Assembly: GCA_964599635.1 (NCBI GenBank)
Contig: CAZRGM010000015.1
Location: forward strand, 62,001 to 126,000
DNA length: 64,000 bases
Source of the DNA: WJMT01 sp964599635
GTDB lineage: Bacteria > Acidobacteriota > Aminicenantia > Aminicenantales > Aminicenantaceae
Direction of reading: 5' to 3'
Both the position numbers and the translations under genes were made by a program. Positions 7,431 to 15,416 of the stretch are shown here, in pieces; position 1 is the stretch's first letter; the number at the start of each line of letters is the position of its first letter. A model generated the notes under the pieces. That model was not told the DNA's origin. It saw nothing but the letters and a program-made list of their open reading frames with translations, and ran no database searches.

Positions 7431-10400
7431 TTGATTCGGGCGCTAGCCCGTAAATCAAAAATCCCTTATAATAACTTACCTGTGGCTATAGACTTTTTAA
7501 CAAAGACAGAAGAATTCAGGAAGCTAGTAACTGAATTAAAGAAGGAAAAGACAGGGATTAGTGTATCTGGAATCATAGAGCCTGCCAAACCCTATTTGTT
7601 ATCTTTAATCAAGAGTCAGCTAGGAAAAAATATTGTATTGATTGGTCCTGTCAGCTCATCTCTATCAGATATTAAAGAAAAATGTGATTTTTTTCTTTCT
7701 CAATTGTCTGTCGATGAAAAATCGGATATTTTTCCTCATTTATCGGAGAGTCCTTATCAAAACACTCCCTATTCTCTGGATTCATTGTCCACAAGGATGA
7801 AATTTTTGCGGAAGTGGTCACAGAAAAAAAAGTCATCCATTGTTATTACTAATTTGGCTGCCTTTTTAGCTGAAGTACCCTCTAAGGAAAAATTGGATGA
7901 GCTGTTTTTGGAGTTAGAGAATGGGAAGGAATTAGACCGGGATGTCCTGATACAAATCCTTGAGAGCTATGGGTACGAGAAACAGGATATCATCAATTCT
8001 CATGGTGAATATGCGTACAGAGGGGGCATCGTGGATGTCTTTTCTCCTTTAGAAGGAAATCCTTTCCGAATTGAATTCAGTGGGGGAATGATCAGGTCTA
8101 TGAGGGAATTTGATGCATCTTCTCAGCGTTCAGTAAAAAGGATCGACTTTCTGCATGTGCCTTCGATGAGAGAATTTCCAGGGACAAAAGATTTTATAGA
8201 CCGGTGGGAAGAGCTGGCTGAAAAGAAAGCTGATGGGGCTCAGATTAATGATATAAAAATCAAAGCTGACCAAATGAGAAAAGGAGAATATCTGCCCTCT
8301 TTTGCTTACACCAGCAGGGCAGATGGAAGCCGCTTCAGTGATATAAGAGAGTATGTGAAGGACTGCCTTTATATTATAGATGACTATGATGAAGTCAAAA
8401 AAGAATGGGTGCAGCTTCAGAAAGATTTTAATGAGCAGTATAAAAAACTCAAAAAAGAGCATGTTTTCTCTTTATCCCCAACAGAGATTTTTAAATTTTC
8501 TCTATGGGAGGAGATCAAGAATCAGGCAGTGCGTTTGAATGAGATGTCAATTTCCCGCAGCAAAAAAAGCCTCAGGTTCTCTTTTCAGGCCATCCCCAGA
8601 TTCAAGAATAGAATTCCATTTTTTCTCACCTATTTACGTAAGCTTCAAGAACAGTCAGAGAGAAGCACTGTTTATATCTCTCATAAAGGATTGAGAAAAA
8701 AGGTTTCCCTTCTTTTATCGGAAAACAAAATTTCATTTATAGAATCTGATGATCCTTTTTTTGAAGCCAGAGACGGTTCAGTTGTTTTATTGGTCGGGCA
8801 AATGGAACGTGGATTTAGCTATCCTGAGCTGAAAATCAATTATTTTGCCGAGCATGATATTTTCACAGAGGAAAAGGTTCTGGTAAGTCGTCCCAAAGTA
8901 AGGACATTTCTTTCCCATTTTCAAGATTTAAAGACAGGGGATTATGTTGTTCATACTGATTACGGTATAGGTATTTTTAAGGGATTGGTTAAAATGGGAG
9001 TCAATGGGTCAAAGCAGGAGTTTATAGAGATCCTATACAGAGACAAGGATAAGCTTTTTGTCCCTGTACAAAATTTGAACTTAGTTCAGAGATATTCCAA
9101 GATCAGTTCGTCTATCCCTCATCTCAGCAAGCTGGGTTCATCCCAGTGGGCTAAGACAAAGGAAAAAACAAAAAAATCGATTGAAAAAATGGCCCGAGAA
9201 CTTTTGTATCTTTATGCCAAAAGAAAAGCTCAAAAAGGTTATGCCTACAGCCAAAAAGGAATGTGGGAATCTGACTTTGAAAAAACATTTGAGTATGAGG
9301 AAACTGAGGACCAAGAACAGGCTATAAAGGTTGTCATGAATGACATGGAATCATCAACCCCTATGGACAGGCTTTTATGCGGTGATGTGGGATATGGGAA
9401 GACAGAGGTGGCTTTGAGAGCCGCATTCAAAGCCGTTATGGATGGAAAACAGGTTGCTGTTCTTTGCCCCACTACGGTTCTTTCCAGCCAGCACTTAAAG
9501 ACTTTTCAAGATCGGATGGTTCTTTTTCCAATAAGAGTGGAAGGACTGACCCGGCTTCAGCCCAAGGATATCCAGAAAAAGATTGTGGAAGATATAAAAA
9601 AGGGACTGGTTGACATTGTTATTGGAACTCACAGACTGCTTTCTCAGGATGTCAAGTTTAGAGATCTTGGATTGTTAATCGTGGACGAGGAGCAGAGGTT
9701 TGGAGTGAAAGACAAAGAAGAGATAAAAAAATTAAAGTCGAATATAGATATTTTAACCATGACAGCAACTCCCATACCGAGGACTCTCAATCTTTCTTTA
9801 AGCGGTCTTAGGGATATCAGTCTTATCGAAACGCCTCCCCGGGACAGGCTGGCTATTCACACCATAGTCACTCAATTCAGTAAAGAACTGATTTTGTTGG
9901 CTATCCGAAGAGAATTAGACAGAGAGGGGCAGATTTATTTCATTCATAATAGAGTTCAGGATATTGATACGATGGCTGAAATGATTAAGAAGCTGGAGCC
10001 TCATGCCCAAGTCGTTACGATTCATGGGAAAATGGAAGGGATAAAATTAGAAAGAAGAATGCTTGATTTTATTCAAGGGAAATACAATGTGTTGATTTCC
10101 ACAACAATTATTGAGAATGGAATTGATATTCCCAGGGTTAACACGATCATTGTAAACCGAGCTGATCGATTTGGGCTCGCACAGCTCTATCAGCTCCGGG
10201 GAAGAGTCGGGCGTTCATCACGTCAGGCATTTGCCTATTTCTTGGTTCCTCCTTTCTCTGAACTTACAGTGAGAGCCAAAGAAAGATTGAAGGCCATTCA
10301 GGAGTTTGCTGAGTTGGGATCAGGATTCAGACTGGCCGCTAAAGATCTTGAAATAAGGGGAGCCGGGAATTTTCTTGGAGATGAGCAGCATGGTTTTATG

Positions 10401-10913
10401 GAAGCCGTGGGATTTGAATACTATATGCACATGCTGGATCAAACAGTGAGGAGACTGAAGGGTGAAAAAGTAAGGGCAGGAGAGAGCCGGATGGATTTAA
10501 AGGTCGACATAAGGATTCCTGAAAAATATATTCCTCAAGTCAGTCTTAGGATGGACCTCTATAAGCGAGTCTCTTCAATTGAGGATGTCTCTGAACTAAA
10601 CAGAATCAGGGAGGAAGTCAAAGACAGGTATGGTCCATTTCCCAACAGCGTCGAGAACTTATTTCATTATGGGGAAATAAAATATCTTGCTCAGAGATTG
10701 GGGCTGGAAGCTATTGACAGAATGAAGGATAAGATCATCTTTAAGTTTTATTTAGACTCTCCTGCTGATGTTTCCCAATTAGCAAAGTGTGTCAAAAAAT
10801 ATTCTGGCTCTATAACTCCAGATGGAATCATGACATTGAGGTTAAGCTCAGAAAAGGAAACAGCTCTTTTAAATGAAACGATATTTATCTTGAAGGGGTT
10901 AACCCTCTTATAA
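7431..10913 (+). CDS. mfd: Transcription-repair coupling factor Mfd
   Basis: 1160-residue DNA translocase that removes stalled RNA polymerase from lesions and recruits UvrA. Domains in order: UvrB-like N-terminal region (residues about 1-400), CarD-like RNA-polymerase-interacting domain (about 500-570, GDYVVHTDYGIGIFKG), helicase lobe 1 with Walker A GDVGYGKTEVA (about 650) and DEEQ box (about 751), TATPIPRTL motif III (about 777), lobe 2 with the QLRGRVGRSSRQ motif, and the C-terminal TRCF domain. Length is normal. The only in-frame start near the family N-terminus is TTG 7431, preceded by an in-frame TAG at 7416. Two parvulin genes follow on the same strand. Confidence 0.95.
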   Translation: MIRALARKSKIPYNNLPVAIDFLTKTEEFRKLVTELKKEKTGISVSGIIEPAKPYLLSLIKSQLGKNIVLIGPVSSSLSDIKEKCDFFLSQLSVDEKSDIFPHLSESPYQNTPYSLDSLSTRMKFLRKWSQKKKSSIVITNLAAFLAEVPSKEKLDELFLELENGKELDRDVLIQILESYGYEKQDIINSHGEYAYRGGIVDVFSPLEGNPFRIEFSGGMIRSMREFDASSQRSVKRIDFLHVPSMREFPGTKDFIDRWEELAEKKADGAQINDIKIKADQMRKGEYLPSFAYTSRADGSRFSDIREYVKDCLYIIDDYDEVKKEWVQLQKDFNEQYKKLKKEHVFSLSPTEIFKFSLWEEIKNQAVRLNEMSISRSKKSLRFSFQAIPRFKNRIPFFLTYLRKLQEQSERSTVYISHKGLRKKVSLLLSENKISFIESDDPFFEARDGSVVLLVGQMERGFSYPELKINYFAEHDIFTEEKVLVSRPKVRTFLSHFQDLKTGDYVVHTDYGIGIFKGLVKMGVNGSKQEFIEILYRDKDKLFVPVQNLNLVQRYSKISSSIPHLSKLGSSQWAKTKEKTKKSIEKMARELLYLYAKRKAQKGYAYSQKGMWESDFEKTFEYEETEDQEQAIKVVMNDMESSTPMDRLLCGDVGYGKTEVALRAAFKAVMDGKQVAVLCPTTVLSSQHLKTFQDRMVLFPIRVEGLTRLQPKDIQKKIVEDIKKGLVDIVIGTHRLLSQDVKFRDLGLLIVDEEQRFGVKDKEEIKKLKSNIDILTMTATPIPRTLNLSLSGLRDISLIETPPRDRLAIHTIVTQFSKELILLAIRRELDREGQIYFIHNRVQDIDTMAEMIKKLEPHAQVVTIHGKMEGIKLERRMLDFIQGKYNVLISTTIIENGIDIPRVNTIIVNRADRFGLAQLYQLRGRVGRSSRQAFAYFLVPPFSELTVRAKERLKAIQEFAELGSGFRLAAKDLEIRGAGNFLGDEQHGFMEAVGFEYYMHMLDQTVRRLKGEKVRAGESRMDLKVDIRIPEKYIPQVSLRMDLYKRVSSIEDVSELNRIREEVKDRYGPFPNSVENLFHYGEIKYLAQRLGLEAIDRMKDKIIFKFYLDSPADVSQLAKCVKKYSGSITPDGIMTLRLSSEKETALLNETIFILKGLTLL

Positions 10914-10929
10914 TATAATAAAAATGTTG

Positions 10930-10956
10930 CTATTTTTTTATAAATAGGTCAGGTTA
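10930..10956 (-). repeat. Single terminus of the TAACCTG element family
   Basis: Read on the minus strand it is TAACCTGACCTATTTATAA followed by AAAAATAG, nearly identical to the left end of the element at 46596. No partner terminus was found, so it is a solo end or an eroded copy. It lies between mfd and the first parvulin gene. Confidence 0.6.
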
Positions 10957-10970
10957 GAAAGAAAATAAGA

Positions 10971-11942
10971 ATGTTTAAATTTAAATCCCTGTTTTTGTTG
11001 TTCCTGTTCAGTCTCATATTGATGGCATGTCCTGGGGAGCGTCCAGAGGAACAGATTCTGAAGGATTTTCCTTATCATGCTGAGGAAAATGAGGTTATAT
11101 TGAAAATAGAAAATTCTTTTTATACAAATTCTGATTTTGAAGATTATCTTCTATTAACCGTAGGGGAAACCTATGAAGAATTATCAGATTTAAGTTTAAG
11201 CCGGTTGTTAGATAGTTTCATAGAGGAAAAACTTATATTAGAAGCTGCAAGGAGTCAGGGGATATTTCTTAATCACGAAGAAAAAAAAGAATACATCGCA
11301 AGGCTGTCAAATGAATTTAAATTAAGTGAAGGTATGATTAAAAAAGAAATCGATATAGAGAAACTTTTAGAAAAATTACTTGTAGAAAAATTTACACTCG
11401 GGCTTCTGAGCGACATAAAGGTGACACCTGAGGAGATTCAAGAATATTACGCATCAAATAAAAAAGAATTTTTGCATCATGAGAAGCGGAGAGTTAGTCA
11501 GATACTTTTAAAGACGGAAGAAAAAGCCATTAAGATATATAAAATGGTTAGAGGGGCGGCGGAAGATAAATTCAAGCAAATTGCTGGACAAGAGTCAGAA
11601 GGATTAGAAGCCTCCAGGGGAGGAGAAATGGGCCTTTTTGAACTAGGTCAACTTCCGGAAGAGATGGACAAAGTGGTCTTTTCTCTAAAGCAGGGTCAGG
11701 TGAGTCAGGTTATCGAGTCTGAATACGGTTATCATATATTTCGGGTTGATGAGATTGTCAAAAGCACTCCTTTACCTGAGAAACCTGATGAGGAGGTTTC
11801 GTCAAAGATTGAAATAAGAATTCTGAATCAAAAGATCAGTGAATTTATGAGAAACTACCAAGGAAAATTGAAATCAGATTTTGAGTGGGATTTTTATCCT
11901 GAGAGGGTAAGCTTTTCTTATCAAAGGAATGAATATGAATAG
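10971..11942 (+). CDS. Lipoprotein peptidyl-prolyl isomerase (PpiC/parvulin family)
   Basis: 323 residues with signal peptide and lipobox (SLILMACPG), so membrane-anchored in the periplasm. An N-terminal helical chaperone region (SurA-N-like, about residues 40-150) is followed by one rotamase domain (about 165-265) with the hallmark pattern GGEMGLFELGQLPEEMDKVVF and a GYHIFRVDEI ending strand. Such proteins help fold secreted and outer-membrane proteins. The stop overlaps the start of the next parvulin gene, forming a foldase pair downstream of mfd. Confidence 0.85.
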   Translation: MFKFKSLFLLFLFSLILMACPGERPEEQILKDFPYHAEENEVILKIENSFYTNSDFEDYLLLTVGETYEELSDLSLSRLLDSFIEEKLILEAARSQGIFLNHEEKKEYIARLSNEFKLSEGMIKKEIDIEKLLEKLLVEKFTLGLLSDIKVTPEEIQEYYASNKKEFLHHEKRRVSQILLKTEEKAIKIYKMVRGAAEDKFKQIAGQESEGLEASRGGEMGLFELGQLPEEMDKVVFSLKQGQVSQVIESEYGYHIFRVDEIVKSTPLPEKPDEEVSSKIEIRILNQKISEFMRNYQGKLKSDFEWDFYPERVSFSYQRNEYE

Positions 11943-12915
11943 AATCATGAAAAAAACAGTCTTTTTCGTTGTTTTGCTTATCGCTGGATTACAGGTCAGT
12001 GGAGGAGAGTTGGTGGAAGCTATTGTTGCTGTGGTTAACGGAGATATTATCACTTTATCTGACTTCAAACAGCAGGATGAGATGCTGTATCAATCTTTAA
12101 CATCAAGATATCAAGGAGAGGAACTCGAAAACATATATAAAGAGATGAAAAAACAAATACTCGATGAGATGATAACAGATCTTTTGCTTTTACAGGAAGC
12201 AGAGAAACAGGATATCGATGTGAGCGGACAGATTGAAGGGATGCTCGAGGATATGAAAAAAGAGTATGGTTTTAGCTCAACCGAGGAAATAAGAACAGCC
12301 TTGAGAGGGCAGGGAATTGATTATGATAGCTGGCTGGAATATCAGGAAAGAGAGCTTCTCAAAAGAGGGGTTTTATATTATTCATTTGGCAAAGATATCG
12401 TCGTGGATGAAAATGAAGTCATTAATTACTATAGACAACATCAGGAAGAATACAAAGAGCCTGCCACTTTTGAATTGAAGGCTATTTATCTTTCAGATGC
12501 AGAGAAGATTGAAGAGGAACTAAAGGGAATAATGGAGGAGATCAGCGGAAAAATAGAGGCAGGGGATCAGTTTGAGGATTTAGCCGAAAAATATTCAGAT
12601 GGACCCTACAAAGAAAATAGGGGGGAATTAGGAACTTTTAAGAAAGGGACCCTGGATAAGACTTTGGAACAGGCCGCAGAAAAAATAGAAGTAGATGATG
12701 TTACTCCATGGATAAAAACGAGTAACGGCTGGTATCTCTTGAAGTTAACAGCTAAAGAAGAGGAACACATCAAGGATTTTAATGAAGTCAGGGATGAAAT
12801 AGAAAACAAAATTTTTGAGAAAAAGCAGCAAGAAAAAACCATGAAATACATCAAAGAACTCAGAGAAAAAAGTTATATAGAAATTAAAATTCCAGATCCT
12901 TATAAACTATTTTAA
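11929..12915 (+). CDS. SurA-like periplasmic peptidyl-prolyl isomerase
   Basis: 328 residues with a cleavable signal; no lipobox. Start candidates are ATG 11929, 11935 and 11947; the last gives the cleanest signal (MKKTVFFVVLLIAGL). The SurA-N domain begins AIVAVVNGDIITLSDFKQQ, the classic SurA/PrsA opening. One rotamase domain (about residues 175-275) shows the pattern GELGTFKKGTLDKTLEQAA and ends GWYLLKLTAKEEEH. E. coli SurA has two rotamase domains; this one has one. It overlaps the upstream lipoprotein isomerase gene by 14 bp at the longest start, implying a jointly expressed pair. Confidence 0.85.
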   Translation: MNMNRIMKKTVFFVVLLIAGLQVSGGELVEAIVAVVNGDIITLSDFKQQDEMLYQSLTSRYQGEELENIYKEMKKQILDEMITDLLLLQEAEKQDIDVSGQIEGMLEDMKKEYGFSSTEEIRTALRGQGIDYDSWLEYQERELLKRGVLYYSFGKDIVVDENEVINYYRQHQEEYKEPATFELKAIYLSDAEKIEEELKGIMEEISGKIEAGDQFEDLAEKYSDGPYKENRGELGTFKKGTLDKTLEQAAEKIEVDDVTPWIKTSNGWYLLKLTAKEEEHIKDFNEVRDEIENKIFEKKQQEKTMKYIKELREKSYIEIKIPDPYKLF

Positions 12916-13168
12916 ACGATTTATTCATAAAATATGGTGAAATTTAGGTGTGGCTTGTGCTCCCTTCAGATTTTTAACGCCATTCTTTGCACTGTGTTTT
13001 CGGCTGCTGCGCAACTCCCCCCGTCCGTGGGTCAAACATGCTCACAGCCCAGCTCCGCTGAGTTCCCTCAAACACAGCCCTCAGAAGGCTAAATCTTCAA
13101 AGTCGCTTCCGCCGCACCTAAATTTCATTAAGTTCTGAGCAACTTTGACTTGTGGATAATTCTGGTTA
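12914..13168. repeat. Large TAACCTG-family element with GC-rich palindromic core
   Basis: The left end resembles TTTATTCATAAAATATGG. The right end, CTTTGACTTGTGGATAATTC then TGGTTA, matches the right ends at 35145-35178 and 50849-50875. Between them lies a long imperfect palindrome: TGAAATTTAGGTG (12938-12950) pairs perfectly with CACCTAAATTTCA (13115-13127). An inner pair (CTGTGTTTT near 12988 and AAACACAG near 13070) nests inside. The core is clearly GC-richer than its surroundings. It sits between convergent genes and could also serve as a bidirectional terminator. Confidence 0.65.
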
Positions 13169-13171
13169 ATT

Positions 13172-13915
13172 TTATTCTTTATTGTTAAGAAATCCCGCGG
13201 CCCAGAGCATTCCTCTTTTTACGATTTCTCTTGCTTCTGGGACATCAAAATCTTTGGAGACATGACCTAAGGAAGTGTAAAAAACCTTTCCCTTTCCATA
13301 TCTTTTTGTCCAAACTACAGGCATGGTAACTCCTTTAATCCAGGGGACATATTCTCCAGAAAAAGTGGTTGTTGCCAGGACATTATTGATGGGATCGACG
13401 TGCATATAGTACTGTTCTGAATGCATTTTAAAATCGGAAAGACCTGTGGTAATGGGGTGTTCTTTATTGGTGATATTCACTTCATAATCAATGATGCCTC
13501 CAGGATGGGCAACCCATTGTCCTCCCACCATAAATTGATAAGCGGTGTTTTGTCTAAAAGAATCAGCGAGGCCCCCATGCCATCCAGCAAGCCCGACCCC
13601 ACTTTTGACGGCTTCCAAAAGCCCTTTTTCTTGCTCTCCCGTGATGGAGGCCATGGTAAAGACCTGGACAATAAGGTCCAGATCTTTTAATTTTTCAATA
13701 TCCAGATAAGAATCCAAAGTGTTGGATATCTCCACCTCAAATCCTTGTTCTTTAAGCCAGGGAGCAAAAATATCAACACATTTTTTAGGTTCGTGTCCTT
13801 CCCATCCCCCCCAGACGAACAAAGCTTTTTTATTTTTTTCTTCTCCTTTTACATAAAGGGCAAGAAAGACCCCGCCTAATATTAAAATAAAAAGAAAGGT
13901 GCGAAATTTTTTCAT
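13172..13915 (-). CDS. ThuA-domain secreted protein
   Basis: ThuA-like class I GATase-fold protein of about 247 residues. Start chosen at ATG 13915 (MKKFRTFLFILILGG, a signal peptide) because AGAGGAG lies just upstream; a longer frame to 13957 has no such site. Motifs are ALFVWGGWEGHEPK, GVGLAGWHGGLADSF and GKGKVFYTSLGH. ThuA domains are linked to disaccharide/3-keto-sugar utilisation and commonly sit beside Gfo/Idh oxidoreductases and DUF1080 proteins, as here. It is divergent from the Gfo/Idh gene at 14134. Catalytic activity is not established for most of the family. Confidence 0.8.
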   Translation of the reverse strand: MKKFRTFLFILILGGVFLALYVKGEEKNKKALFVWGGWEGHEPKKCVDIFAPWLKEQGFEVEISNTLDSYLDIEKLKDLDLIVQVFTMASITGEQEKGLLEAVKSGVGLAGWHGGLADSFRQNTAYQFMVGGQWVAHPGGIIDYEVNITNKEHPITTGLSDFKMHSEQYYMHVDPINNVLATTTFSGEYVPWIKGVTMPVVWTKRYGKGKVFYTSLGHVSKDFDVPEAREIVKRGMLWAAGFLNNKE

Positions 13916-14133
13916 CTCGATCTCCTCTTTGTTTTCAACTGATCTCAATCCCATCATATTAATTTCCCCATATCAATTCAAGATTAAAAAGAACACAATC
14001 GCAAAAAGATGAACGCAAAAAGGTAAAGAGAATAGGATATAAAAACAGAGAACATAATTTTCAATCATTGATTTTTTTTATTCAATAAATAAACTTAAGA
14101 GGAGGACTTTATATCTCAGAAAAGAACAGATCC

Positions 14134-15387
14134 ATGAATCGCCGGGAATTTTTTAAAAAAGGATTTCAGACTGCCGCAGCTTTCATGGTGGTTCCTCGGC
14201 ATATTTTAGGAGGGAATGGTTATACTTCACCGAGCGATCAACTGATTAAAGCTGTGATCGGCGTGGGAAGCATGGGGAAGGTTCATTTAAACTATCCTGG
14301 AGCAAGGCTGCTTGCGGTTTGTGATGTAGATGAGAATCATCTGAGATTTGCTGTGGATATAGCTGGCCCTGGCGTTAAAGGATATAAAGATTTTCGTGAG
14401 GTTTTAGAAAGAAAAGATATAGACATTGTTCATATAGCCACTCCCCCTCATTGGCATGGTCTTATATCTAAGGCTGCGGCTGAAGCAGGGAAGGACATCT
14501 GGTGTGAAAAGCCTATGACCCGCACCATAGCAGAGGGAAAAGAGGTGATCAGAGCTGTCCATCAAAATGGACGGATTTTTAGGTTGAATACATGGTTCAG
14601 GTTTATGGATTCATTTTACGAATTCGGGACACCTGTAAAGCCCATAAAAAAAGCGGTGATGAACAGGCTTCTGGGCTGGCCTCTGAAGGTGACGGTGAGT
14701 GGAGTGACAGGTTTTGATTGGAAATTTTACTGGAAAGGAAGGACAGACTTAGTTCCGCAGTCAGTGCCCAAAGAGTTAGATTATGATTTTTGGCTTGGTC
14801 CGGCTCCTTTGAAGCCTTATCATCCTCATAGAGTCCACATCACATTTCGAGGTTACTGGGATTATGATGGGGGAGGACTTGGAGATATGGGCATGCATTA
14901 CTTGGATCCGGTGCAGTACATCCTGGAGAAAGATAATACAAGCCCCATAAAAATAGAGGCTGATTGTCCTCAACAGCATCCGGATGCCTGTCGAACTTGG
15001 CGTCGAATCGAATTAAAATATGCAGATGGATGCCAAATCATCTTAGATGGTGAAAATCGGGATAAAAAAGCCGCTTTTATTGAGGGGCCTGATGGAAAGA
15101 TATTCAAAGGATTGAAATCGAATATTTTAAATTTCAGACAAAAGTTGGCTTCTCTTCCTGACCCTGAGCCCTTAGTGACAGATTTTACGGAGGCCGTCAG
15201 GAAGAGAAAAAGATTTGCTTTAAATGAGGAAAATGGTCATCGGTCATGTACACTGATCAATCTGAGTAAAATAGCCGTCCGTTTAGGAAGACCTTTAAGG
15301 TTTGATCCTGATCAACAGGTTTTTATTGGAGATTCCCAAGCAAATCGTCTGGTCAGTCAACCCATGAGGGCGCCGTGGCATATTTAA
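14134..15387 (+). CDS. Tat-exported Gfo/Idh/MocA oxidoreductase
   Basis: 417 residues. It carries the twin-arginine signal NRREFFKKG, the Rossmann motif IGVGSMG and the family signature WCEKPMTRT, plus the LGDMGMHYLDPVQYIL segment of the C-terminal beta-sheet domain. Family members oxidise or reduce sugars with NAD(P); Tat export implies folding with cofactor in the cytoplasm, as in glucose-fructose oxidoreductase. The start ATG 14134 lacks a close ribosome-binding site; a strong GAGGAGG at 14099-14105 lies 28 bases upstream. The gene is followed after 29 bp by a secreted HEAT-repeat protein, the same order as 37239/35228. Confidence 0.85.
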   Translation: MNRREFFKKGFQTAAAFMVVPRHILGGNGYTSPSDQLIKAVIGVGSMGKVHLNYPGARLLAVCDVDENHLRFAVDIAGPGVKGYKDFREVLERKDIDIVHIATPPHWHGLISKAAAEAGKDIWCEKPMTRTIAEGKEVIRAVHQNGRIFRLNTWFRFMDSFYEFGTPVKPIKKAVMNRLLGWPLKVTVSGVTGFDWKFYWKGRTDLVPQSVPKELDYDFWLGPAPLKPYHPHRVHITFRGYWDYDGGGLGDMGMHYLDPVQYILEKDNTSPIKIEADCPQQHPDACRTWRRIELKYADGCQIILDGENRDKKAAFIEGPDGKIFKGLKSNILNFRQKLASLPDPEPLVTDFTEAVRKRKRFALNEENGHRSCTLINLSKIAVRLGRPLRFDPDQQVFIGDSQANRLVSQPMRAPWHI

Positions 15388-15416
15388 TGTTTTGGTTATC
15401 AAAGGGGAATGTATAA

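Noticed and set aside
10899..10910. GGGTTAACCC palindrome at the end of mfd as a terminator
   Set aside because: Stem is too short and is not followed by a T-tract; inside the coding end.
12950..13138. 62-residue ORF in the GC-rich core between surA-like and thuA genes
   Set aside because: No ribosome-binding site, proline/serine-rich composition, and the DNA is a palindromic element; better explained as non-coding repeat.
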